Shown: positions 1-14,760, counted from the first letter of the stretch. The stretch is 64,000 nt of DNA from Notospermus geniculatus (GCA_002633025.1 NMRB01000103.1:552424-616423); one strand, 5' to 3'. A program made the numbers and translations. The notes: a model not told the origin generated them from the letters alone.

Positions 1-2597
1 AAGAATTCCATAGTGTTCAGTTATCGTGGAGGGGTGTTAGCTAACTGCAGGTGTTAGCTAGCTCAAGTCTCATTAGCTAACTGGTATCACCTGGTAAGAT
101 CCCATGGCAGAACCTTTCGCCATCCCTCGCTACCCCTGCAGCTTCGAAAATTCAGATATTCCAGCTATTAGCTGGTGATTGGGCACGCGATTGCTATTCA
201 CTTGGTGATGGTGAAGCATCAGGACAATATGGGCAGCCATCAAGAGTCTTTAAATATCATAAACTTTAATTGAAGTTCAGTACAAAGCGAAATCCAATTT
301 AGGCAAACTTCAAACTGGATAATGAAACATTTCTGCTTTATTTGATGAAGAAAAATACTTTGATATTCTGACTTCAGAGGGATGGTGACCTGTTTCATCT
401 GGACGGGGCGCCATAATAAATCCCATTTGCAGTGACAAGTTCAAGTATTTTCAATTGCGTTCAAATGTCTCTAATCTAGAAATAAAGGGAAGTCATTCTT
501 GATAAAGAGGATTAAAATTTGGATGTCAAAGTGTTTCTAGAAAGAAAGAAAATCCTACATATATGAAATTTTGTTTTTCGAGTTTGATTGTCATGTTGGC
601 AAATCCCACGATTGAAAATAGACTTTTGGAAAGCTTGTTTTATCAATGACATTTGTCGCAAAGGCTAAGTTGACTTGTGATTTCTGAGAATGTTTCTTCT
701 AATAGCATTATTGAATGGAACAAGCTCTTTGCACTTCTGTGAAAAATCTCTTTGAATGACTTTCAAAAGCGTGGTACTCAAAGTTGTACATTACTTCAAA
801 ATTTGTGTAGGTAACTCAGGTTTGTTTCAAAAAGTTGGAATGCTCTATTCCAGATTCAGTCATCGTTTGATCTGGAAATCATGTAGTCGTCGCAAAATCT
901 TTATCAAAGTTGTTCTATAAATAGTTCCTGAAACACTTTTTGTGAGTCAACCCAAAGTCAAATTGCCAAATGCAGGTTCCAGACATGATTTGTTTGTTGA
1001 AGGTTGCTGAAAATCATCAATGAATCTGACGGTTTGCCAAACATCAGATCNTGAGACCATAGCTTGAAACAAAATCCACCTCCTTTTTCGCGGCCACAAC
1101 GCGCATTATAGTATAGATTATCAAGCATCACATGGATCATTTCCCTAGTTGCCATTTTCCGTTATCTTCTGAAATGAACTTTTGTTCCCATTCTTGGCTA
1201 CAGGTGTCACTACTATGCCGTATCATGCCCCAGAGGTATTGCTTTCCAAGCTGAACTTTCAACCATATGGCAAAGATACAGAATAGTTATTGGGTTAATT
1301 ATCTGATCCGATAAGTCCTCTACCTAGCCAAGGAGCTTACATTTGTATAAACTTATCCTAGCATAAACACAATATGTTACTTTCTCAACCATCTGCCAAA
1401 AGTCTTGCATGACTTTTTCGAAAAGGATATCGCTCTTATTTACAGCAAACGGTATCAGTGTTTTTTTGCACATTTTTGAGATCACCTAGTTGTTAGGCCT
1501 ACAGGTATCATAAAGATTGACTCCCAAAGAGAGAAAAAGTTGAGAAAGCCTTGCATGCCTTGCTAGCTTGATAGATTGAGAAGTGCCAGTGGGCAACTCT
1601 TTTACCCTTTCTCAGATATCATGAGAATTGAAGAATAAAGGCAAAGAAAAGATTTGTAGAGAATGACTTTCATCATAATGTGCATTGTCAATTCTCCTTT
1701 GAATATTCTGTGCTCTGTTTATAAAAAAAGATTCAGTAACTTGCCTTGTCAGTGGTGTTTCCTTTCCTCTGAGCAGGGACACTTATCATCTTACCACTTC
1801 TCACTTTGTATTATCATTATATGCACGACCCTTGTTGGTAATTTGACAACGATAACAACTTTGCTTCCTCAGGAAACACCTGTCTTTCTCCCGAAATGTA
1901 AGAAGTAGAAGTAAAAAAAGCCAAGTTCTTTCCATTTGTAGAAGAAGTTGGCAATTACCTGCCCCTGTTTCTATTCAGCTGGCTACTGCGACTTTTTTCA
2001 AAGCAAATTATCCCAGCTTAGTGTAAATTCTTTTTAACTGTCCCTCAGTGGGTAGTGATCCAGCCCACGTTCTTCCTTACGAGCCCCGCAGTTCGAACTG
2101 AATCCTCCGAACATTCGATCTTCATTTACCTTCATTATCACTGGGGGCGCCGCTTTGGGTATCAGTATGGTTGATTCCCGTACATGTACTGTATTTGGTC
2201 GCTAACAAGTCCCGAAAGTGGTGTAACTGGCCAACTGCTGGCGGTATTCTGCATTGTATGAAATGGAGAGCTCCCGGTTGGCCCCGTGAATAGTGTAGTC
2301 ATAATTGAGATGGAAATAACTCGCCTGTTCGGTGGCTGAGCATTCAAGTCTGGGTTAAGCTGACTGTATACTCTTTCTAATCTCTGCTTGTATCATATTA
2401 CTGAACAACAGCGCGGTGCTTATGAATAATTCCTTTCACGAACTGCTTGGATTCTTAGCCCTACAAACAAAATCAGCATACAACTTCGAATGCAGTTGAT
2501 GATATAAAAAACATCCCCTCAGTTGTTCTGATAGGCTATTTTGATCCATTGCCATTCACCTCAAAATGTTACTCTACCAACAGTCTGTCTCTTGGTT

Positions 2598-3140
2598 TGG
2601 AAACAGCATCCTTTCGTGCAACACTCTAAGAGTCTACCACTCTTTGTGAAACAGCATCCTTATTGTGCAACATAATATGAGTCTACCACTCTTTGTGAAA
2701 CAGCATCCTTATTGTGCAACATAATAAGTCTACCACTCTTTGTGAAACAGCATCTTTTGCCACATTACTGCCTCCCTCTGGTTTCATGAAACAGCATCCT
2801 TTTGTGCAACATTCTCGAAGAGACTTTCCACTCTTTGTGAAACAGCATCCTTTTGTGCAACATACTAACAGTCTACCACTCATGAAACAGCATCCTTTTG
2901 TGCAACATAATAAGAGGCTACCACTCTTTGTGAAACCGCATCTTTTGCCACATTACGGTCTCCCTCTGGTTTTGTGAAACATTACTAAAAGTCTACCACT
3001 CTTTGGGAAACAGCATCCTGTGCCACTTTACTGTCTCCCTCTGGTTTGTGAAACGGCACATCACCAACTCTCTCCCAATGATCTGTGAAAGAGCATCCTG
3101 TTGCGACACATGACTAACTCACTAACTGGTTTGTGAAACA
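2598..3140. repeat. Minisatellite, ~47-bp unit (GAAACAGCATCC...)
   Basis: About eight to ten diverged copies of a unit with GAAACAGCATCCTTTTGTGC, a variable link, then GTCTACCACTCTTTGT. Units vary from about 46 to 50 bases and decay toward 3140. The frame through it is open only because the unit lacks stops. Confidence 0.9.
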
Positions 3141-6100
3141 GTTCTGGAGCATCCAGGGAGGAAACCTAGAGAGGCTGTGCTGGGTTTCAGAGTGCAAATT
3201 TCCAGACCTGATTCCCACCTCTGGCTTAGGTAGCAAGTGATCACCACCTAATATTAGAAAAGACTTTGAGTGGGTTATCTATTAGCAACGCTGTTCTACC
3301 TTCTGTTTGCCAAGTTGTTTCCAGACTTGGCTAATTCACCACCTCTGATGCTCTAAACAAATAACCAGCATACCAGGTTAAAAGTGACAGCTTGTACATA
3401 GAGTAGCACTGATAACTCTGCAGTATCTCCTTTGGAAAAAGGTGTAAAATACTGGCTAGCAAGGTACGCTTAACATCTGCCTGAATCAAGACGCTCGCAC
3501 TGACTTGGTCTGGAGATAGATCGGCGGCTTCCAATGGATACTTTCATAACATAATGAAATCTGAATGATTGATTTTATAACTAGTGATAACTGATTGGGA
3601 TCGTACTGCCGGGTGGATTATTGGCGTATTGATACAGATCTTGTCGGAGGTATGTAAAGATAGTGTAGAATCTTTACTGGCAGGCGATTAGACCGATTAC
3701 TGTTAGTACTACTGGCCAGTCTATGTGGATGTGGATCCGCCATGCTGTAGAAAGAGCACGTTTTGAATTCTGGATATGTGGTATGTAAACTATCTATCCT
3801 TTCTGTGGGCGAGGCTCAATTCTATTGATGGCAAGGTGACTTTCAGCAGATCCATTAAGTCAGATAACCTGCTTGGAGTGGCCCAAGTAACTCCGCATTT
3901 GGAATTAGCCCCAAGTTTATTGGCTGGCATTTGTCTGAATTCTTTGCCATTGTTTTCCGCGAAAAGGTGTTGGTGATTGCCAACTCTGTTGCGACTTCTC
4001 CAAGGCTCGTCTGTGATGAAGAAAAACCTATAGGCCCTTGGAGATTGAACAAGTTCTGTTTTCAAGTCATAGTCTTCATTCAGGAGCCTTTCCCTGACAG
4101 TTGATGCTGGACAGCTCATCCTCATATCAGCCTCTGGAGATAAACTGCCTTTAGAGCGTGATGGTGTTGATCATTATGATAACAACTATGCTTGGGGTCA
4201 CTCTTTGGGCGGAAAAGTGGAAGTTATTAGAAATGACATCTTTGCCTGATCCTATTGTCTTGAGGTATTACTTGACAACAGCAGTGCTTTCAGGCTTTCG
4301 CGTGTTCTTACAAAATCAGTTCCGACAAGCCTCCTCTGTCCATTTACTTTAAGACTAATGGCCCAATGTTTTCTGGTTTTCAGTGAGTGTCACTTTAGTT
4401 GCAGTTTTTCACTGTTGGGCATGAGACTGACAATAGGCAGATTACAATATGAAGCCATTAGTGTGACATTAATGGGTTTGGAGGGAGAGAAAGCCCTGCC
4501 TAGGCTTCTCTATTGACAATGGTGGAGATGTTAGAGGGACAATCAGTGCTGTGGAAAGGTCATGAGGTATCCAACTCAATATGTATCTTATAAGTAATGG
4601 ATGTGCCTCAGGCCAAGACGAGGAAGCTGTGAGACAAGAAGGTTTGGGCAGCTTACACGAAAGTCTAGCTTCGCGAAGATACAAGGTGTAGAACACGACA
4701 TTTGGACAAAATCACATCCTCATCATGTAGCCATCGCCTGCGGTTCCACTTTAATTTACAATTTTTCCCCTAATGGGCTTAGGATGAATGAGCTGGGATT
4801 TCATCTGATTGTGTCTACCAAGGTGGACGGATAAGTGAATCCCATCGGCAAAGAGATTGATAGAGAAAACGTAATATGTGGCTGATCCATGGCTTTGGGG
4901 CATTGTACTGCATGGCTAACTGTGAGCTTGATTTGCATCCGGGGCTGTATTACTGTACTGCTTTACTGAGAACATGATCAGATACAAACATAGAAATCAT
5001 GTTCTGATGTCAATTTGTCTTCTGGAATGAAATCATTGACTTGGTTTGCCTGTATCAGTTGGTCAAAAGTCTTCCGACATGTCAGATTATATTTGCCAAA
5101 CCTGATGGTATGATATTCCTTTGTCAAAAATGCTAATTTCATTATATCTTGTATGCCTCATCAGGCTGTTGGTTGGACATTACAAATTCATAGCCAATAC
5201 ACGCATGTTATGAATATGGGAACCTAACCCCAGTTTCAGATTGCCTGATGTTGCTGTTACGACCATAGGCCATGGGGCAACCTGAGAACTTGTTCACTTT
5301 TATCAGTATTTTTGGCATGTTCATTGTTCTTTGTCCTCATGTGCAGCCACAGCCTATGGAGTATCTATCTATTAGTACCGGTTTATGACAGAGATGAAGT
5401 CACTCTGAGCTCAGTTCCCTCAACTGCCCTCTCCACATTCACTCCATTTGCTCAACCCGGTTGCAAATTACTGCTCTTGAGCATGTTCCTTTGACTACGT
5501 TTGGTACCAACTAATCATGCTGAATAATAGTCTAATGTACTTGTTTTGTTACAAGAGTACTTAAACCAACTGGCAAAATCACCTGTATTGACACCTAAAA
5601 ACCCTGACTGTCTATTATCTCTGTAGGCCTTTGGCGTATGTCATGTTAGATGACATTTCAGAACCAGCTTATTACAAGAAAAACCTTTCAAAGTGCCAGA
5701 ATAATATGCCAGGTTCCTAGTTATGATGTTACTAAACCAAGTATCGCTTACCATTGTTGCATTGGAAACCTATGCCCCCTGGAGATAAAGAAACTCTTGG
5801 CCAGACAATGGGGAAGCTGAGCTCCAGTTGAGAAGTATCTTGATCCGTCTCTCCTCTTGTGTTTCATACCTCTGTAGTCTTTCTCTGTGATTCTAGCTTG
5901 AATAGCCCAAGCAAAATGAATGCATTTTCCGAATTGGCTTTCTTTTAAAGATATTAGCATGCTGGTTTTCAGGCAGTTTTATATTCAGTTTAATCGGTGT
6001 GTACAGTTTTATGAAAATTGCAAATCTGACAGAAGAGTGGTTTAATCAAAATATCACGATAGTCTGACGCGGTGGATAGTAAAATGATACGAGCAGAGGA

Positions 6101-6397
6101 TCTTGATGATGTTAAATGTGACAAAAAGAGTGGTAGCTACTCAGAGAATTGCTGTCATTTAGTATTGACAACTCCTGTCAAGCGGAATATCATTGTTCTT
6201 ATGGTTTCCTCTTCCACTTCTCTCTCAAAATATACATATTGACAACCATGGCAACGGCAACAGCATGCTGGTATGGTTTTGTTCGTAAATTCATCCATTT
6301 TCAGAACAATTGGGAGATTGAAAAATGTTCATTTGAGATTTCAGGGTTAGCTGCAACAATTAAGATGCATCTTTTTGCGATGGTTGCTTTCCTTGAA

Positions 6398-6850
6398 GAT
6401 GTTGAGGCCTACATTCGAAGTGTGTTGTTGTCCATGTTCACTGTAACCACCAGTCATCTCTTTGCAATGGTTCCCTTTGGAAGATGTTGATGCCTACATT
6501 GGAAGCGTGTTGTTGTCCATCCCATACTGGAAGATGTTGATGCTTACATTGGAAGTGTGTTGTTGTCCATCCCATACTGGAAGATGTTGATGCCTACATT
6601 GAAAGCGTGTTGTTGTCCATTCCTTACTGGAAGATGTTGATGCCTACATTGGAAGTGTGTTGTTGTCCATCCCTTACTGGAAGATGTTGATGCCTACATT
6701 GGAAGTGTGTTGTTGTCCATCCCTTACTGGAAGATGTTGATGCCTACATTGGAAGCGTGTTGTTGTCCATCCCTTACTGGAAGATGTTGATGCCTACATT
6801 GGAAGCGTGTTGTTGTCCATCCCTTACTGGAAGATGTTCATGCCTGCTTT
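6398..6850. repeat. Minisatellite, exact 50-bp period
   Basis: Seven 50-bp units from 6491 to 6840, each TGCCTACATTGGAAG, YGTGTTGTTGTCCAT, CCCTTACTGGAAGATGTTGA. They are nearly identical, with C/T and G/A variants. A diverged unit (6398-6490) carries an extra segment, ACTGTAACCACC, which recurs after the array near 6880. Confidence 0.95.
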
Positions 6851-9800
6851 GAAAGTATGTTGTGGCATGAAAAGGAAGTTCACTGTAACCACCATCCCAT
6901 GCATCTCTTTGCAATGCCTCCCTTTGTTCAGGGTGAAAGTAACTGAGTTGCTGTGGTCAGAAAAGCATGTCGCTGATAGCATACAAAAACTGTGCCATAT
7001 TCTTTGACAGCCAGGATAGAAGCCTGACTCCATCGTGAAGACTGCTCAAGTAACCTCAAGGAAATTCAAAGAAAACTCAATTTAAATGGTTTTCCTCATT
7101 AGCATTCATCAAGCTTTTTCTGCTAACGAAGTTGATGGATGGAGAAGAAAGAAACTAAGTGCTGATGGAGCTGCTATTGGATGCTGTGGCTGTGTTACTT
7201 GACTGATTAAGCCAAACCGGAGTGGTGTTGCTTTTTTGAACCCTGTTGCGAGGGTATATTACTTAGCTAATTAGGCAATTCGTCTGCTTGGGTAGGTCAT
7301 GAACTGTTTGGTTATTTGCTATTAGAAACATGTTCGGCTGAGATCAGGTAGTGTGTACTTATTAGTGTCAAGAAAATTCTGCGAAAAAGTGGGCTGGTTT
7401 CTTTCTCAGTCGACCCATTTGCCTGTCTCTTAACTGGAGCAGTGTTTCATAGATGATACACAGATTTGTGGACGTAGGAGTAATACTTGATTGCAGATTC
7501 TGGAGGATATCGAGGTCATCTCTTCAAACTTTAATTGGAGGTACCCCCGCAGATACATTTTCATTCAGAAAAGAGGAGTTACACATACATCTCAGTGTGA
7601 AGATTCAGGAAGTCTTCCAAGTTACAAAGTCTGACTCCAATCAAGACAGGATTACATGTTCGACTTAGAACTAACTTTCACCTGGTAACTTGGCTTTACA
7701 CTCTTTGGCTACTTCGCTATTTCCTCAAGAGATTGTTTCCATCAATCCTGCCAGCAGTTTACAAAATAACCCAAGTTCAACAAGCCACGAGAATTCCTTT
7801 TTTGCCTTAATTCAATTGTATTGACTGATGAATAGCAAAGAGAGTTCATGCTTGGAATAACTCTTCATCCTAGCCTGTCGTTTTAGAAGATGAACCGACT
7901 TGCACACGAGGCAAAAAATCATCAGGGCAAATGTCAGTTGTGAAATATGGCCTTTCAGATCTAGCTGATTGATGTGTGAACTTTTCTATCTCTGACACTT
8001 TTTCATTGGATATCTGCGATGAGTTTGAGATTTTTTGTTGGATGGCTGGTCTTGTTTGTTGATTTCATTCCCTTGGGATGGTTGTCTCACTGCTGCTACA
8101 CAATACACTTGCTCAGTTTTAACTCCCTTTGGTGGCAATGCTGACCATTGTAGCTTAGTGGTTTCTTTCCATTTACCACGAACTTCTTCAGCTATTCCAG
8201 TTGTTCTGTTTGTTCATTTAAAGTCACTTGCAGTGGTTACAGATGGTGTCATACCTCTGGGTTGACTTATTTTTCTGGCATAGGGCCCTATGTCTTTCTT
8301 TCCATTGTCTGCTAAGACAGCACATTATTCTTCCAACACAGCCATACTTCCATATTCGTAGCCAGTCTGTCGATCCTCCTCTACTCTTGGACGAGCTGAA
8401 ATCGCTGCTAAAAACATACCATTTGGCGTAATGCATCCCTTGACGATTAAGTCTTGCATCATGGTATTGCCTTGATTATCCCCCAAGATTCATTCATCAA
8501 ATTATAGCCAACACCACCAATGCATGTGTTACTAGAAATTAAATTTTGTGGAACTGCCGAGACGAGCTCTACGGCCTGGAAATGCTTCACTAGGGAATGC
8601 CTAGCAAACCGTCTATAACACTTGTGCTAGCTCTCCAGGGTATCCTTACGCCCCAATACTAATTTTCTTGATGTGCGTTTCAGATTAGCGAACAATATAA
8701 GCAATAAATCATGGTTGTTTTCTACTCCCTGCGGCTGAATTTGGCTTCTCAAGATAGCAATTGCGTAAAAGGTTGGATTTCTTTTTCTTGGTACATATGG
8801 AGCCAGTCAATTGATGTGCCGTTCTTGCTACAGCAAATTTTCATTTCCTTTCCACTTTATAGAAAATATTCTGATTCATAATCTTTGTAAGTTAAAACCA
8901 ACGTGATAATCATTTTATAAAGAAAGAAAATGATGGGGAATGCATTTCTGTAAGATGGCTTCCGTGAATTGCATTTCTGAAAAAGATAAAAAAATTCTTT
9001 CCATTCAGAATTGCTCCCGTTTTTGCCGGGTAATGAGTTCTCAGAATATTTTCCTCTGCCACTCTGTGCTTTTTTGCTGCGGATGTAAATCTTGGTGTGT
9101 TTTTTCTTCTCTGCGGCTAACTTTTTGTCCCATCTGGTATAATAGATGATTAAGGGAAGCTATCTGTGCTCCATATCAATCAAGTCATTGCTCCCTGCGG
9201 TAAAATGCAGCGAATTATTGCCAAGGCAGGAAAATACGACACCGCTTCGCCAGAAGACTTGCTGTGGAATTGTTAGTGGGCCCTATGGGAACGATTGGTC
9301 GGATGTAAGTGAGAGCAGAATAGGACCACGGGGGTTTCAAAAAGAACATAAAACTCTCATGATGTGACAATGGAATTTGTAATGTATGCAGTTTAGAACT
9401 GCACTTTTAACACTTGGTATTTGGCTTGTACCTCAACAAAAGTGTGGAAACGTTTTATACCTTGTGATGGATTTGGATAGAACACCAGCATTTTGGGCTT
9501 GTTTGGGAAGACATGATAGCTAGGACACTGTGCCTCATTGACTATATTTGGTTCCCGTGTCCTTTGGTTCTACATAGATGACAACACTTTCATGTGATAT
9601 GTCTCACTAGAGGCAAAATGAACAATAGCATTCAAAATGAATAATAAAACAAAAATTTTGTTGTCCTAAATTCAAAGTGGCAAGAAGGGGACTTGATGGT
9701 GGAGAAAATTTTCATCACGTCATATATTTCTATAAGTGACCATCCTCCTGAGGGCCTGATACAAAATTCAAAAAGATATTGATTCTTTAGTGTTTGTAAG

Positions 9801-10115
9801 CCAGGAATAACTTGAGCAATATACTTGACAATCCATGTATGACTTGAAGTGCCGCGAGCTACTGAATTCCCGCTTCGAATTAACAGTCTTTTCTGTTTAC
9901 ATGACTATATAAGTGGTCAATTTAGTTGTTCATTGCCTGTCAAATTGGCCCTGTGAAAATAATGGCCCATTTTGGTAGCAATTTCCCCACTTATTTGCCA
10001 TAAAAATTGACATACTATGTAGATGTTTATGATTGTTGATGTAATTTCTGTCGAATACATTGTACTTTGGTTTCGGTTCGTTGTATTACCCCGGCCATCC
10101 ATGCCAATTTGTTAG

Positions 10116-10645
10116 TACAGTGAAACCCCTCTAAGTGGACCACGCGTGGGACCGGGTCAAACTGGTCCACATACAGGGGTGGTCCACATAAAGGGGGTTG
10201 GCATTTTCGAAATATTGGAGTCCTACGGCGACACTACCCCTTTCACCACAGATGAATCCCATGTTGATGTTTAATTACCCCTTCGATGTGAGCGAGTCAT
10301 TCAATGTTGATTAGCTTGACTGAGTTTTTGGCTGGCTTCACCAAAGGTGTTAATTGTTTGTTTATTCCTGGGACCAACAAAAAGCCTATGGTGTGAAATG
10401 TAGCTTTTCCATGTGTTTGGTGTAACCATGGACCACGCGAATACCTAGATTTTGCAACTTCTGGTCCACATAGAGGGGTCACCATGCACTTTGGGACCCT
10501 ACTTTTGGTGGTCCAGGTCGAGGTAGAGGGGTGGTCCACTTAGCTAAAGGAAAATGTGAAGGATTTATTTGGGACCGACAAAAATCGATCCACATAGAGG
10601 GGTGGTCCACATAGAGGGATGGTCCACATGAGGGGTTTCACTGTA
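10116..10645. mobile_element. Non-autonomous DNA element, pogo/Tigger-like termini, TA target duplication
   Basis: Termini are CAGTGAAACCCCTCTAAGTG on the left and the inverse CATGAGGGGTTTCACTG on the right, with TA on both sides (10116-10117, 10644-10645). The 526-bp interior has several copies of GGTCCACATAGAGGGGTGG and no transposase frame. CAGTRRAACC termini with TA duplications are typical of pogo/Tigger members of Tc1/mariner; the family assignment is inference. Confidence 0.85.
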
Positions 10646-12803
10646 CACAAATTACACCTTTTTTCTCCTTTTTCATGTGGTTTTACATTATACTAATAAT
10701 CAATTCAGTGTATTGGCCAATTTACTGACATCCTCTGTTTGTTGGATGGAAAAAGCTTTACATTATAACCATAACAATGACTTGCTGCTTGCCTGTATCA
10801 GAGTGTATATCATACTGTGCACTCCATAAAAAAAGATTTTTTTCTCTCTCATATTGACAGGCATAAATAAAATATTTGTTCATGGAAGGAGTAGGATTAG
10901 CAGCAGTATTATTGAAGTATCTTGTCATTGGTCTATTATACATTTATTACTGTATTATTCATGGTCCAAAAGCTGACCTAAATGAATGACGTGTCTGGGA
11001 TTTAGGAGGGATGTCCATTTCCATGTTAGTACTTCATCAGATACTACAAAATACCTTTTGGTACCTTTGTTTTGCTGCCATTTTGATGTTGGATTGTACA
11101 ATAGAAAGATCTCTTGACCAATTGCCATTATGTTATTTCCCTCCTTTAAGATATAAATTCCGGAGAATGACTTGGACCCTCCTGTCATGCCTGCCACCGA
11201 TTCGTCTGTATCTGATTGGTGAGGATAAAGTTTCAGGCGTTGCAGGTATTTGTAGCTATGACACCGGCGGTAAGCTTTCTTCTGAAAGTTTGGTTCTTTT
11301 GTGTCAGAAACATTGGCCTGACTCTATTTGAGGCTGTGCCAGAACATAGGCTGTCAAGCTATTAACACAAAAATCCTTTTTCCATCATGAACTTAACATC
11401 AAACGGAAATGTCTTATCAGCAATATTGTTAACTTCACAGAAGAATACATCTCTTCTCTCAATGATAGGCCTAATGGAAGGAAATATTTTGTACCCCAAG
11501 GCTTTGAACTGCTGGTGTGTTGTATGCTGGTTGCCACAAAGGTTTGGTAAACTAAGCCACAGCGTAACTGCTGGACGAAAAATTGGGTCTTTGTGGGCCT
11601 TAGCTTTGATCGTAGGATAAGTAACTTTCTGAAGTTCAATGTGCTATGGATATGTGAGCCAGAAGTGTATTTCTGGGGTAAGAACATTGTAGGTAAAGTA
11701 GATGGCCTGGGAGGCTAGCATTTCTTTGACTTCATTATTCCCATGATATGTTGGCGGATCGGTTGTATTGACATTTCTAAGAACATGCAAATGATGGGCA
11801 CTTCCTCAGTTGATGTGACCAATAGGTTTTCATTTCGAGGGAACATCTTTGCAGCATCTTCATGTGTTATCACATTATCAGTCAGATGGCTGTTCAAAGA
11901 AACTTCACAATCACGATCTGATCAGTTTCTTGAAGAATTGAGAAGAAAAGTTCTCGTTCAATATCAGCACCTATTGACATATTGGGCCAGCTGCTGTTGC
12001 CATCTTGAATTGATTGCACCTGAAACACTGATTTAATTTGTGCAAAAACGCTTTTCAAATAATGCAATTTTAAAGGCACTTCCTTTGCCACAAATGTGGT
12101 AATACAATGATGGTTGTTTCCTGAAGACTTAATTTTACAGTTGAGATTTGAAACTAATTGAATGAGAAACTTACTTTAGCCTTTGATATAGAGGAATTTG
12201 AAATTGACTGCGTAAATTATTGTGAAGGTAGCGGTGGTGATCCCGTTTTTGGACGGTGTTAAAATGCATATTTCATTCCTAGCTGCCAAATGGTCAATTT
12301 TTTCAGAGACGGGAACCAACAGTCTCAGGTCTTTCTTGCCTTTCAGTATCACTTCTGATCTCAATGCAGCCAAATTTTTCACAATGGATAAAAATGGTGT
12401 AGCCTATTCAGTAATTTTCCTCTCAACCGAATGTTGTCCATCTCTCACAGATAACTGGTGTAATCATTTGGGCCGGTGGTTCTTCGGTTTGCTTTTACAT
12501 GTTGGAGGCATAATCTTCTTTCAAAGAACTGTGTACCATTCCTGCATTGATTGCTGCTACAGCACTTGCTACCATCTTTCCCTCTTCCAAGATTCTCAGG
12601 TCAGCTTAGCAATAATGGTGGATGGTTTCTAGCTATTTCCTCTAAATGGCTTCTTGTTCTTCTGCTGCGGATTAGACAGGCATGGTATAGTTTACTCCCA
12701 CTGTTCTTCTTGGCCTATTATCTCATTCTCCCAATAATCAAATTAGCACCCAGGATATGCTCTTAGATTTCCTTCCATCAGTCTCTTATTAGTGGCTGGT
12801 TCA

Positions 12804-13816
12804 AATGTAAACAGTGAAATATGGACCTGCTGGGCAAATGGTTACCTGGGATAAAATGTCTGCAATAGATACTATTGCCTTTCATCTGCCTTTGTAAGGA
12901 AGGTGTGCTCTTAAGCCCCCTAGTGGTCAAGGTTTAAACTAGCTCCTCTGTACCCTCTCGTACCAATCAAGCAGAGTTTTTTCCTAAATACAGGTCCAAC
13001 TAAAATTTGCAGAAGTGTATTCATTCTGGTTTCTGTTTCTCTTGGTAGCAAAATAAGGGCAAAATCAAGCTTACGCCACTGTAGCAGACAGCAAGCTTTT
13101 CAAAAAAACTTCTAACCCTTTCTCTGTTTCGTCCATATCAACACGCAAGTCTCATTTCTGAGGTTGTCTTGTGATGGTCTTCTGGTACATGTACTTGTTA
13201 TCGTCAGCATGGTTTGTTGAGACATCAGATTTCACCAGAATTGCCTTTGACTCTCAGCTTCCTCTTCTTTGTTGAGCCATTTCCCACGGGCCTCCTAGAA
13301 TTCCACCAATCTGCAATGTAAACAGTGAAATATGGACCTGCTGGGCAAATGGTTACCTGGGATAAAATGTCTGCAATAGATACTATTGCCTTTCATCTGC
13401 CTTTGTAGGGAAGGTGTGCTCTTAAGCCCCCTAGTGGTCAAGGTTTAAACTAGCTCCTCTGTACCCTCTCGTACCAATCAAGCAGAGTTTTTTCCTAAAT
13501 ACACGTCCAACTACAATTTGCAGAAGTGTATTCATTCTGGTTTCTGTTTCTCTTGGTAGCAAAATAAGGGCAAAATCAAGCTCGTGCCGCTGTAGCAGAC
13601 AACAAGCTTTTCAAAAAACTTCTAACCCTTTCTCTTTTTCGTCCATATCAACACGCAAGTCTCATTTCTGAGGTTGTCTTGTGATGGTCTTCTGGAACAT
13701 GTACATGTACTTGTTATCGTCAGAATCAGATTTCACCAGAATTGCCTTTGACTCTCAGCTTCCTCTTCTTTGTTGAGCCATTTCCCACGGGCCTCCTAGA
13801 ATTCCACCAATCTGCA
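12804..13816. repeat. Direct tandem duplication of a ~0.5-kb segment
   Basis: 12804-13314 and 13315-13816 are head-to-tail copies, both running from AATGTAAACAGTGAAATATG to CACCAATCTGCAA. The copies are nearly identical apart from a few substitutions and small indels; the second lacks a short GGTTTGTTGAGACA-like piece. No N lies at the junction. It could be a real recent duplication or an assembly effect. Confidence 0.92.
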
Positions 13817-14595
13817 AGACCAGACTAGTAATTGCATGTTTTCAAAGCTCTAGAAGTACTCAAAAGCACGTTGATGCTCGAGTTTTTCAGCCTTAGGAAC
13901 CGGTGAAGGAGAACTTCTGTTTGGTATTTTCACTATTGGTTGCCTTCTTGCTCTGGGGCTCAGGTGATGATGGCCGGGCATGGTACTTGACTGGGGAGTT
14001 ATCTGAGAAACACATAGGTTTGATCTGCACTCATTTCTGCTCGAGTGTCTGGATAATTGGCGCAGTCTTGGGCGTCTCGTTGCCACAAAGGAGAAGTATT
14101 CCTTGGTTTGAGAAGCAGCAGCTTTGGCCACTTCACTACTTGACTGACAGGCAAAATAACCTTGTTGAGGAACACTATTCCTTGCCAAAGCACTCGATGG
14201 TGCAGGTCCACTTAGTGTATACTTCAAATTTGTTTCGACACTTCCAGAGAGGCATGTGTCTCACCACTTCTTCTCATCGCTCTTGAATTCGCTGACTTCA
14301 GTAAATGTTTCCTGACATTGCTCAGCTTGTCCTCCTTAGGGTATTTTAAGTGACCATCAATGGGGTGATAGCCAAGGTACATTCGTTCAGACGTTGGAGC
14401 CTGGTCGTCATAAGTATGTTGATGTGTTGAACAATGGCTTGAAGAGTGCAAGCTGGCTCATCTCTCATATCTTTGCGCATTACCAGGATCATCAGAATCA
14501 GTCTCAATGAAGAGGAATATGTTGTTCGTAATGAAAAGCACTGATGTAGTCATAGTCTGCCACTTGTGGTTTCCTCTGATGCCTCATTGAGGTCA

Positions 14596-14760
14596 AGGTC
14601 ATTGTTCTCCAGTGGTATCAAGGTGAAGGTCATTGTTCTTCAGTGGTATCAAGGTGAAGGTCGTTGTTCTTCAGTGGTGTCAAGGTGAAGGTCATTGTTC
14701 TCCAGTGGTATCAAGGTGAGAAGGTCATTGTTCTTCAGTGGTGTCAAGGTGAAGGTCAAA
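14596..14760. repeat. Minisatellite, ~32-bp unit
   Basis: Five copies of AAGGTCATTGTTCTYCAGTGG followed by TRTCAAGGTG. Each unit contains AAGGTCA-like nuclear-receptor half-sites, which may be incidental. Confidence 0.9.

Noticed and set aside
2598-3140. CRISPR-like repeat array
   Set aside because: Units are contiguous diverged minisatellite copies without unique spacers, in an animal genome.
3790-4125. 111-codon minus-strand frame
   Set aside because: Protein-like in places but no family recognised and no supporting context; probably chance.
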